Source of the DNA: Frigoribacterium sp. Leaf263
GTDB taxonomy: Bacteria > Actinomycetota > Actinomycetes > Actinomycetales > Microbacteriaceae
NCBI RefSeq assembly: GCF_001422285.1
Contig: NZ_LMMO01000003.1
Coordinates: 1,067,901-1,131,900, forward strand
Length of the DNA: 64,000 bases
Reading direction: 5' to 3'
Part shown: positions 55,669 to 64,000 of the stretch, in pieces
Position numbering within the stretch: position 1 is the first letter of the stretch
How the letters are laid out: each line of letters starts with the position of its first letter
Translations under genes and position numbers: made by a program
Notes under the pieces: generated by a model
Databases searched by the model: none
Told to the model about the DNA's origin: nothing
Seen by the model: only the letters and a program-made list of their open reading frames with translations

Positions 55669-55672
<4 letters not shown>
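55067..55672 (-). CDS. NUDIX hydrolase, ADP-ribose pyrophosphatase type
   Basis: 201 residues. The Nudix box reads [20 protein letters not shown] plus EADL, in the ADP-ribose pyrophosphatase form with one extra residue in the first loop. [20 protein letters not shown] and REWELPAG are standard. It hydrolyses ADP-ribose or related nucleotides. The ATG overlaps the stop of pyrG (ATGA). The same pair stands in Mycobacterium (Rv1699-Rv1700). Confidence 0.92.
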
Positions 55673-57474
<1,802 letters not shown>

Positions 57475-57525
57475 CACGGGATTCCATCCTATGTCACGCG
57501 AGGGGCCGAGACCAGCCACCGGGTG

Positions 57526-59232
57526 TTACGAACGTGTGTCGGCGCGGTCGCGGGCGAGATCGAGCAGCTCGCGCGCGTGATCGAGTCCGCTCGAGCTGTC
57601 GGGCAGTCCCGACAGCAGACGCGCCATCTCGGCGACGCGGTCGTCGCCCTCGAGCTGCTGGACGCTGCTCGCGGTGACCTCGCCCGAGGCGTCCTTCACG
57701 ACGCGGAGGTGGTTCGTCGCGAACGCCGCCACCTGGGCGAGGTGCGTCACGACGATCACCTGGGCGCGTTCCGCGAGCGCGGCCAGCCGTCGCCCGATCT
57801 CGATCGCGGCCGATCCCCCGACCCCGGCGTCCACCTCGTCGAAGACGAAGGTGGGCACATCGCTCGACCCCGCCATGACCACCTCGAGGGCGAGCATGAC
57901 GCGCGACAGCTCGCCGCCCGACGCACCCTTGCCGAGGGGCCGCGGCTCGCTGCCCGGGTGAGGGCGCAGCAGCAGCGAGACGACGTCGGCCCCCGAGGAC
58001 CCGAGGTCGTCGCGCGGCGACACCTCGACGACGATCTCGGCCCCGGTCATCGCGAGGGCTCCGAGCTCGGCGCTCACCCGCTCCGAGAGATCCGCCCCGG
58101 AGGCGCGGCGCAGCTCGGTCAGCCTCCCCGCCCTGGCCTCGGCCTCGGTCCGGAACTCGCGCACCTCGTCGTCGAGCTGGGCCAGGCGGTCGTCGTCGCC
58201 GTCGAGCTCGAGCAGACGACGGCTGCCGTCGTCGAGGAGGCGGATGGCGTCGTCGAGCGTCGGCCCGTGCCGACGGACCAGGGCGGCCAGATCGGCCCGG
58301 CGGGTCTGCACGGCCTCGAGGTCGCCGGCGGCATCGCCGTCGAGTCCGCCCAGATAGCTCGACAGCCGTGACGACGTCTCGGAGACCTGCACGCTCATCT
58401 CGGCCAGGAGGTCCGCGATCGGGGCGAGAGCCGGGTCGTGCGGGGCGACGCGATCGATCTGGCGCCGCGCCTCCTCGACGAGACCCAGCACGTCGCGGGT
58501 GCCGTCGACGGCCTCCGTCGAGAGGATCTCGTGCGCGAGTCCGGCGGCGAGACGCAGGTCTTCGGCATTGCTGAGGCGCTCGGCGGACGCGTCGAGCTCG
58601 TCGAGCTCTCCGGCGACCGGGGCGACGCCCTCGATCTCGGCGATGGCGGCCCGGAGGTCGTCTGCCTCGGCGCGACGGGCGTCGCGGTCTCGCGTGATCT
58701 CGTCGAGCTCGGCGCGGGCGGCGAGCCAGGCCTCGTAGGCGACCCGGTACGACGTCGCGGCCTCGGCGAGCGGCGCTCCCCCGTGCGCGTCGACGGCGGC
58801 GCGCTGCGCGGAGGCGGACTTCAGGCGGATCTGCTCGGATTGGCCGTGCACGACCACGAGGTGGTCGGCGAGGTCGCCGAGGACGCCGATGGGAGCGGCG
58901 CGACCGCCCACGATGGCCCGGCTGCGACCCTCGGCCGACACGACGCGGCTGAGCAGCAGCTCGCCGTCGTCGACGTCGCCGCCGGCCTCGGTCACACGGT
59001 CGACGACCGGACCGTCGGCGGCGACGAGCCAGCGACCGTCGACGACGGCCTGCGCGCTGCCCGAGCGGACGATGCCGCTCTCGGCCCGTTGCCCGAGCAG
59101 GAGTCCGAGCGCGGTGACGACCATGGTCTTGCCCGCACCCGTCTCGCCCGTGACGGCGGTGAAGCCCGGTCCGAGCGGCAGGGTCGCGCGGCCGATGACG
59201 CCGAGATCGCGGATGGAGATCTCTTCGATCAC
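57526..59232 (-). CDS. recN: DNA repair protein RecN
   Basis: 568 residues, normal for RecN. SMC-like ATPase: Walker A AVTGETGAGKTMVV near the N-terminus, ABC signature KGASGGELSRVMLALE and Walker B FVFDEVDAGVGG near the end, separated by a long coiled coil. It tethers DNA ends at double-strand breaks. The GTG overlaps the stop of nadK (GTGA). Confidence 0.95.
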   Translation of the reverse strand: MIEEISIRDLGVIGRATLPLGPGFTAVTGETGAGKTMVVTALGLLLGQRAESGIVRSGSAQAVVDGRWLVAADGPVVDRVTEAGGDVDDGELLLSRVVSAEGRSRAIVGGRAAPIGVLGDLADHLVVVHGQSEQIRLKSASAQRAAVDAHGGAPLAEAATSYRVAYEAWLAARAELDEITRDRDARRAEADDLRAAIAEIEGVAPVAGELDELDASAERLSNAEDLRLAAGLAHEILSTEAVDGTRDVLGLVEEARRQIDRVAPHDPALAPIADLLAEMSVQVSETSSRLSSYLGGLDGDAAGDLEAVQTRRADLAALVRRHGPTLDDAIRLLDDGSRRLLELDGDDDRLAQLDDEVREFRTEAEARAGRLTELRRASGADLSERVSAELGALAMTGAEIVVEVSPRDDLGSSGADVVSLLLRPHPGSEPRPLGKGASGGELSRVMLALEVVMAGSSDVPTFVFDEVDAGVGGSAAIEIGRRLAALAERAQVIVVTHLAQVAAFATNHLRVVKDASGEVTASSVQQLEGDDRVAEMARLLSGLPDSSSGLDHARELLDLARDRADTRS

Positions 59233-60158
59233 GACGTAGCCGCCTGATCGGGGCCGCGCCAGCCCGTGACGGGCAGGTGGAACTTCGCGACGAGCCGGTC
59301 GGTGAACGGGCCGTGCCGCAGACGCGCCAGGCGAACGGGCTGGGTCGAGCGGGTGCACTCGACCCGGGCTCCCGGCGGGAGGTCGTGCTCGCGGCGACCA
59401 TCGCACCAGAGGATGCCCTTCGCCTCGGTGCGGTTGAGCACCTCGACGGCGAGCACGGAGTCGGGGCCGACCACGAGGGGCCGGGCGAAGAGGGCGTGCG
59501 CGCTGAGCGGCACGAGCAGCAGGGCCTGCACCTCGGGCCAGACCACGGGGCCGCCGGCGGAGAACGAGTAGGCGGTCGAGCCGGTGGGGGTCGACATGAC
59601 CACCCCGTCGCAGCCGAACGACGAGAGGGGTCGACCGTCGACCTCGATGACGACCTCGAGCATGCGCTCTCGCGAGGCCTTCTCGACCGTCGCCTCGTTC
59701 ATCGCCCAGGTCTGGTACACGACCTCGGAGCCGCGGGTCACGGTCACGTCGAGCGCGAAGCGCTCCTCCACGTCGTAGTCGTGGGCGAGCACGCGGCGGA
59801 CGGTGTCGGTCATCTCGTCGCGCTCGCTCTCGGCGAGGAACCCGACATGGCCGAGGTTGACTCCGACGATCGGAGCCGACGTGCCCCGGGTCAGCTCGGC
59901 GGCGCGGAGGATCGTGCCATCGCCGCCCAGCACGATGACGCACTCGAGGTCGTCGCAGCCGACGTCGTCGCCGAGGATGCCGACTCGCGCGAGCCCGGGC
60001 TCGGCGGCCTTGATGTCGTCGTACTCGTCGTGGGGCAGGACGGGCACGACGTCGGCCGCCGCGAGCAGCCCGCAGACCACGAGGGCGGCGTCGATCGAGT
60101 CGCGTCGCCCCGTGTGCGACACGACGAGGATGTGTCTCGTCGAAGTGATGTCTCTCAC
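59229..60158 (-). CDS. nadK: NAD kinase
   Basis: 309 residues from the GTG at 60158, which overlaps the tlyA stop as GTGA; an upstream ATG at 60191 lies inside tlyA. Key motifs: VLGGDGTILRAAE, GVNLGHVGFLAE, MNEATVEK and DGVVMSTPTGSTAYSFSAGG. It makes NADP from NAD with ATP or polyphosphate. Gene order tlyA-nadK-recN is conserved in actinobacteria. Confidence 0.95.
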   Translation of the reverse strand: MRDITSTRHILVVSHTGRRDSIDAALVVCGLLAAADVVPVLPHDEYDDIKAAEPGLARVGILGDDVGCDDLECVIVLGGDGTILRAAELTRGTSAPIVGVNLGHVGFLAESERDEMTDTVRRVLAHDYDVEERFALDVTVTRGSEVVYQTWAMNEATVEKASRERMLEVVIEVDGRPLSSFGCDGVVMSTPTGSTAYSFSAGGPVVWPEVQALLLVPLSAHALFARPLVVGPDSVLAVEVLNRTEAKGILWCDGRREHDLPPGARVECTRSTQPVRLARLRHGPFTDRLVAKFHLPVTGWRGPDQAATS

Positions 60159-60982
60159 GCTCCCGTCAAGCTGTCGGCCGTGCTGAGCCATTCTGTCGGA
60201 TTCGTCCCGGCGGAGGCCGAGAACCGGACGCAGTACTCCTGGTTGCCTGCGCCTCCCACGACCGGTGAGGGGATGAGCCCCACGGTTCCGAGCCCGAGGT
60301 CGTGCGCGGCCCACATCACGCTCGTGACCGCCTCGTTCCGGAGCCCCGAGTCGTGCACGACGCCCTCGCGGATGCCCTGACGACCGACCTCGAACTGCGG
60401 CTTGATCAGCAGCACGAAGTCGCTGTCCACACCCACGCTCTCGACGAGGGCCGGCAGCACCATCGTCAGCGAGATGAACGAGACGTCGGCCACGACCAGG
60501 TCGATCGAGGCGGACTCCGCCGACATGGCCCTCAGCTGCGGTCGCGTCAGGTACCGCGCGTTGACGCCCTCGACGGTCGTCACCCGCGGATCGGACCGCA
60601 CCCCGGGCGACAGCTGGCCGTGCCCGACGTCGAGTGCCACGACGTGCCGGGCGCCGCGTTCCAGCAGCACCTGCGTGAACCCGCCGGTCGAGGCGCCCAC
60701 GTCGAGCGCGACGCGTCCTCCCGGGTCGACGCCGAACCCGTCGAGCGCGGCGATGAGCTTGTGCGCGGCGCGGCTGACGTAGTGGTCGAGACCCGCCACG
60801 TCGATGCGGTCCGTCTCGGACACCCGCGCCGACGCCTTGACGACGCCCGAGCCGTTGATCGAGACGAGACCGTCGGCGACCAGTCGGGCGGCGTGCGTCC
60901 GCGAACGAGCCAGGCCCCGCCGTGCGAGGGCCGAGTCCAGGCGCTCCCCGTCGGCCCCCGGAGCCGTCGGCGCGTCGATCAC
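60155..60982 (-). CDS. tlyA: TlyA-type rRNA 2'-O-methyltransferase
   Basis: 275 residues from GTG. N-terminal S4 RNA-binding domain (RLDSALARRGLARSRTHAAR) and C-terminal FtsJ-like fold with the SAM motif ALDVGASTGGFTQVLLERGA, VVADVSFISLTMVLP and LIKPQFEVGR. TlyA methylates 16S (C1409) and 23S (C1920) rRNA; its loss gives capreomycin resistance in mycobacteria. It overlaps the small upstream gene and nadK. Confidence 0.95.
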   Translation of the reverse strand: MIDAPTAPGADGERLDSALARRGLARSRTHAARLVADGLVSINGSGVVKASARVSETDRIDVAGLDHYVSRAAHKLIAALDGFGVDPGGRVALDVGASTGGFTQVLLERGARHVVALDVGHGQLSPGVRSDPRVTTVEGVNARYLTRPQLRAMSAESASIDLVVADVSFISLTMVLPALVESVGVDSDFVLLIKPQFEVGRQGIREGVVHDSGLRNEAVTSVMWAAHDLGLGTVGLIPSPVVGGAGNQEYCVRFSASAGTNPTEWLSTADSLTGA

Positions 60983-61167
60983 GACGGCGCCGCGGTGTCG
61001 TCGCCGGCGCCCTCGAGCACGCGACGCAGGTCGTCGTGCAGCTCGCCGAACGCCGCGGCGCGCGAGACCAGCGGCTGCTGCTCGATGTCCCGGAGGCGCG
61101 CCTCCAGACCCTCGATGGCCTCCGTACCGTCCGTGGGCGCGTGAGTCATCTCGGGGTGGTCGTCCAT
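60979..61167 (-). CDS. small helical protein between the HAD gene and tlyA
   Basis: 62 residues. One long amphipathic helix (GTEAIEGLEARLRDIEQQPL) followed by SRAAAFGELHDDLRRVLEG. Its stop overlaps the tlyA start. A short ORF in the same place exists in mycobacteria (Rv1693), so it is likely a real gene of the block; function unknown. Confidence 0.7.
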   Translation of the reverse strand: MDDHPEMTHAPTDGTEAIEGLEARLRDIEQQPLVSRAAAFGELHDDLRRVLEGAGDDTAAPS

Positions 61168-61180
61168 GGTGGCGTCCACC

Positions 61181-62185
61181 CTAGTCAGCCGTGTGCAGGG
61201 CAGGGTCGACGTCGAGGCCGTAGATCGCCCGATTCGTCCCCCAGACCGCGGCGGTGCCCGCCCGGACGAGATCGGTCGGATCCGTGCCCGCGGACAGCAC
61301 GCGGACGACGCTGCCGCGCACGGCGACGCTCGCATCGCGGACGCTGACGACGTGCACGTCGTCCTCGTCGTGCTCGACGATCTCGGGATAGGGCTGCTGC
61401 AGCTCGCGGAGGTCCCCGACGATGAAGTCGGGGCGCGAGGCGACCTCGGCCGACAGGAGCTGCTTGGAGCCGTCGATGCCGGTGAGGACGAGCACCGACA
61501 CGAGACCCGCGCGGTTCGCGCCGATGATGTCGGTGTCGAGGCGGTCGCCGATGAACAGCGCCTTCGTCGCACCGAACCGCTCGACGGCCGCCGTGAAGAT
61601 GGGCGTCTCGGGCTTGCCCGCGACCTCGGGCAGACGCCCGACCGCGGTGTGCACCGCCGACACGAGAGTGCCGTTCCCGGGCGCGATGCCGCGCTCCTGC
61701 GGGATGGTCCAGTCGGTGTTGGTCGCGATCCAGGGGATGCCGGTGTGCAGGGCGAACGACGCCTCGGCCAGCTGAGGCCAGCCCACCTCCGGGCTGAACC
61801 CCTGCATCACCGCGGCCGGCTCGTCGTCGGCGGATCGGGTCACGACGTAGCCGTTCTCCTCGAGAACGGACGTCAGCCCCTCTCCCCCGACCACCAGCAC
61901 CGTCGACCCCGCAGGGACGGTCTCACCGAGGAGGCGCACGGCCGCCTGCGGGGACGTCACGACATCGTCGGCGGTCACGTTCAGACCGTAGGCGGCGAGC
62001 TGCTGGGCGACGGCCGCAGCCGTGCGCGACGCGTTGTTCGTGATGTAGCCGACGCGTCGAGTCTCGGCGATGGCCGTCAGCGACTCGACCGCGTGATCGA
62101 TGGCCTGACTGCCCCGGTAGACGACGCCGTCGAGATCAGCCAGGACGGTGTCGACACCCTCGAGCGGTGTGGGCGCATCAGCCAC
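61181..62185 (-). CDS. HAD-superfamily IIA phosphatase
   Basis: 334 residues from a GTG at 62185 that overlaps the end of the TPR gene by eight bases. HAD motif I is VLADLDGVVYRG, motif II YITNNAS, and the late FIGDRLDTDIIGANRAG carries the metal aspartates. Class IIA enzymes such as NagD and glycerol-3-phosphate phosphatase (Rv1692) act on small phosphoesters; glycerol-3-phosphate is a reasonable candidate given the same gene place. The C-terminal 90 residues are an extra domain. Confidence 0.9.
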   Translation of the reverse strand: MADAPTPLEGVDTVLADLDGVVYRGSQAIDHAVESLTAIAETRRVGYITNNASRTAAAVAQQLAAYGLNVTADDVVTSPQAAVRLLGETVPAGSTVLVVGGEGLTSVLEENGYVVTRSADDEPAAVMQGFSPEVGWPQLAEASFALHTGIPWIATNTDWTIPQERGIAPGNGTLVSAVHTAVGRLPEVAGKPETPIFTAAVERFGATKALFIGDRLDTDIIGANRAGLVSVLVLTGIDGSKQLLSAEVASRPDFIVGDLRELQQPYPEIVEHDEDDVHVVSVRDASVAVRGSVVRVLSAGTDPTDLVRAGTAAVWGTNRAIYGLDVDPALHTAD

Positions 62186-63794
62186 GATCGTGCGCCTCCT
62201 CGGAGTCGTCCCCTTGGTGCGACTCGACGCCGACCTCGCCGTCCGCCTCGTCGTCACCGTCAGCCAGCTCGCCGCCGTCCGTGACCTCGGCCCCGCCGGC
62301 CTCGTCTTCGTCAACCGCGACCTCGTCAGCCACGTCGACTTCGTCAGCCTCGTCGGCTACTTCAGCCTCGTCGGCTACTTCAGCCTCGTCGGCTACTTCG
62401 GCCACGTCGCCTTCATCGACCCCGTCGGCTTCATAGAGCGCGTCAACCTCGTCGACCTCGTCGACCTCGTCGACCTCGTCGATGGACTCGAGCGGCAGCT
62501 CGGTCTCGTCGAACTCGAGCTCCTCCTCGACGATCTCGACGGTCTCGCCGTCGTCACCCTGCAGGTGCCGTTCGATCGCCGAGGAGGCGCGCTCCGAGAG
62601 GGCGCGCCACTCGTCAGCTTCGACCTCGCGGCCGAGGTCGTCGAGCACCGTCGCGTAGGCGTCGAACAGGTCGGGGCTGTACGAGAACGCCTTCGTCCGA
62701 TCGAGCTGCGGGATCTCAAGCTCGCGAAGCGCGGCCTCGGCCTGCCCCAGGTCGAGTCGGGCGCCGGACATCGCGATCGCCAGCTGGACCCGCACAGGGA
62801 CGTCGAGAGTGCCCGGGTCGACCGAGCGACCCAGCTCGAGTGCCCGTTCCGGGCGCTCCAGGCCGCGCTCGCTGTCGACCATCAGAGGGAGGTGGTCCTC
62901 GCGCCCCGAGATGCGTCGGTACGTCCGCAGCTCGCGCAACGCCATGGCGTAGTCACCCACGGTGTAGGCCGTGATCGCGATGGTCTCGCGCACGACGCCG
63001 ATGCGCCCGGCACGACGACCCGCTGAGAGGGCGTGCTTGTGCGCCTCCTCCGGGTCCTCGTCGATGAGGCGCCCCGCCATGACCAGGTGCCGAGCGACCC
63101 AGTCGGCGTTGTCCTTGCTGAGCGTCTTCAGCTCCCCCCGGGCGACCTTGTCGAGATCGCGAGGCTCGACGTCGTCGGGCACGTGCGCGACGTCCTGAGG
63201 GGGACGCACGGACTTGAGGCCGAAGGGATCCCGGTCCTCAGGCGTCTCGCGAGGGCGGAACGGTTCGCGACCCGTGCGCGGACCCCCGCTCCGCGGCCCA
63301 TTCGACGAACGGCGGTCGTCTCCTCCCGGACGCCCCGAGGAGGCGCGGTCCGGTCGAGGGGACCGCTCCCCGTAAGACGGACGGTCAGAACGCTGGGTGC
63401 GATCACCGTAGGACGGGCGATCCCCACGCTGCGGGCGGTCGCCCGACGAAGGACGGTCCGAACGCTGCGGACGATCACCGTAAGCCGGGCGATCCCCACG
63501 CTGCGGACGGTCGCCCGACGAAGGGCGATCCGATCGCTGCGGACGATCACCGTACGACGGGCGGTCCCCACGCTGGGGACGATCACCGGAAGGACGGTCG
63601 GAGCGTTGGGGACGATCACCGGAGAACGGACGATCGGAACGAGGTGCCCTGTCGTCTCGTGGAGGACGACCGTCACGAGACTGGTCTCGGCGAGGCCCGC
63701 GCCGATCGTCGGCGGGGCGACGGTCGGCAGCGGAACCGGAGTCGTCGGAGCGTCGGGGACGGTCTCTACGGTCGTCGTCGTCTCGGTCACTCAC
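62178..63794 (-). CDS. TPR-like protein with Arg/Asp-rich N-terminal repeats and acidic tail
   Basis: 538 residues from the GTG at 63794, behind GAGGAG. The first 220 residues repeat DRPQRSDRPSSG and DRPQRGDRPSYG units and should be disordered. The middle (VARGELKTLSKDNADWVARH, EEAHKHALSAGRRAGRIGVV) is a helical TPR-like domain as in Rv1691-type proteins. The end is strongly acidic, with EVDEVDEVDEVD and EVADEAEVADEA repeats. Function is not known; opposite charge at the two ends suggests self-association or RNA binding. First gene of the block. Confidence 0.8.
   Translation of the reverse strand: MSDRDDDDRRDRPRRSDDSGSAADRRPADDRRGPRRDQSRDGRPPRDDRAPRSDRPFSGDRPQRSDRPSGDRPQRGDRPSYGDRPQRSDRPSSGDRPQRGDRPAYGDRPQRSDRPSSGDRPQRGDRPSYGDRTQRSDRPSYGERSPRPDRASSGRPGGDDRRSSNGPRSGGPRTGREPFRPRETPEDRDPFGLKSVRPPQDVAHVPDDVEPRDLDKVARGELKTLSKDNADWVARHLVMAGRLIDEDPEEAHKHALSAGRRAGRIGVVRETIAITAYTVGDYAMALRELRTYRRISGREDHLPLMVDSERGLERPERALELGRSVDPGTLDVPVRVQLAIAMSGARLDLGQAEAALRELEIPQLDRTKAFSYSPDLFDAYATVLDDLGREVEADEWRALSERASSAIERHLQGDDGETVEIVEEELEFDETELPLESIDEVDEVDEVDEVDALYEADGVDEGDVAEVADEAEVADEAEVADEADEVDVADEVAVDEDEAGGAEVTDGGELADGDDEADGEVGVESHQGDDSEEAHDRG
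63370..63640. repeat. tandem coding repeat in the TPR-like protein gene
   Basis: Units of about 30-63 bases around CGGACGATCACCG and GGCGATCCCCACGCTG recur and encode the DRPQR(S/G)DRP repeats. Variation between units is low, pointing to recent expansion. Confidence 0.8.
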
Positions 63795-63841
63795 GGAGGT
63801 GCTCCTCAAAATCTCTGCCAGCTGTTGTGTTGTAGGGGTCG

Positions 63842-63847
63842 AGTCTA
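63842..63847 (-). promoter_or_regulatory. -10 element (TAGACT) of the housekeeping operon
   Basis: TAGACT on the minus strand lies about 48 bases upstream of the TPR-protein start, within the 100-base gap to the rRNA terminator. The matching -35 is weak. It is the only clear -10 candidate before the long run of overlapping genes. Confidence 0.45.
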
Positions 63848-63896
63848 CCTGCCGTCCCGTGGCTTGAGAGCGGCGATCCGAGACCGTCCTTAAACG

Positions 63897-63930
63897 CAGA
63901 TGGGCCCCTTCCGAGGAAGGGGCCCATCTG
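63897..63930 (-). terminator. rRNA operon terminator
   Basis: CAGATGGGCCCCTTCC and its exact complement flank two bases, a 16-base perfect inverted repeat. On the minus strand it follows the 5S rRNA gene by about 15 bases and is followed by CGTTTAAGG. Confidence 0.9.
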
Positions 63931-63944
63931 GTGTTACTAAAAGG

Positions 63945-64000
63945 AGTCCGGCGGTGTCCTACTCTCCCACAAGGTCCCCCTTGCAGTACCATCGGCGCTG
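63945..64000 (-). rRNA. rrf: 5S rRNA, 3' part
   Basis: The minus strand from the window edge reads the conserved 3' half of 5S rRNA: GCGCCGATGGTACTGCA, GGGAGAGTAGG and the closing ACACCGCCGGA. The 5' half and the rest of the rRNA operon lie outside. The exact 3' end is uncertain by a few bases. Confidence 0.93.

Overview
The window is high-GC DNA (estimated near 70 percent) with dense, overlapping genes, frequent GTG starts and ATGA/GTGA/TGATG stop-start overlaps. The right-hand third has the order TPR protein, HAD phosphatase, small ORF, tlyA, nadK, recN, pyrG, NUDIX, xerD, parA, scpA, scpB, rluB, tyrA, cmk, der. This matches an actinobacterial housekeeping block well known from Mycobacterium. 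Codon use, short intergenic regions and protein style suggest Microbacteriaceae; the genus cannot be fixed from this window.

Left region (1-18.9 kb): two peptide/oligosaccharide-type ABC import operons on the minus strand. The first (8216 down to 1) encodes a lipoprotein binding protein, two permeases, a fused double ATPase, a 69-residue protein, a CocE/X-Pro-type hydrolase and a TetR regulator. A perfect 9-bp inverted repeat upstream (8236-8257) is a likely TetR operator. The second (14662 down to 8965) has separate DppBCDF-like parts. It lies beside a GH2 beta-mannosidase and a divergent ROK regulator, and related CTTTATwwAG elements occur in both promoter regions. This suggests a manno-oligosaccharide uptake and hydrolysis regulon.

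Middle left (18.9-24 kb): small membrane proteins, a GNAT enzyme, a lipoprotein, and intergenic DNA rich in palindromic repeats. One family, with arms AGTGGTCAGAAG/CTTCTGACCACT, is present five times.

Defence island (24.0-38.9 kb): McrBC, a COG4748-like PD-(D/E)XK nuclease, an alpha/beta hydrolase with a membrane-type tail, a small membrane protein, Vsr, a GIY-YIG plus DUF2075-type helicase coupled to a MazG-like pyrophosphohydrolase, a decayed uracil-DNA-glycosylase-like gene, and a visibly AT-richer cassette of an HNH nuclease with two tandem C5-cytosine methyltransferases. It ends at tRNA-Pro(GGG), whose 3' end faces the island. A 14-bp motif, CCGAGGAGGCGCGG, repeated exactly 13 times elsewhere, has no full-length copy inside the island.

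Right of the island (39.2-45.4 kb): an SsuABC-like importer, a membrane protein, and a three-gene cassette of a WXG100-like protein, a DUF1023-type hydrolase and a lipoprotein. From 45.8 kb follows the housekeeping block. Two of its proteins, RluB and the TPR protein, carry very long repetitive charged disordered tails. The window ends in a 5S rRNA gene preceded by a strong terminator.

Several genes have TAnnnT, six bases, then ATG/GTG, the signature of leaderless transcription in actinobacteria.
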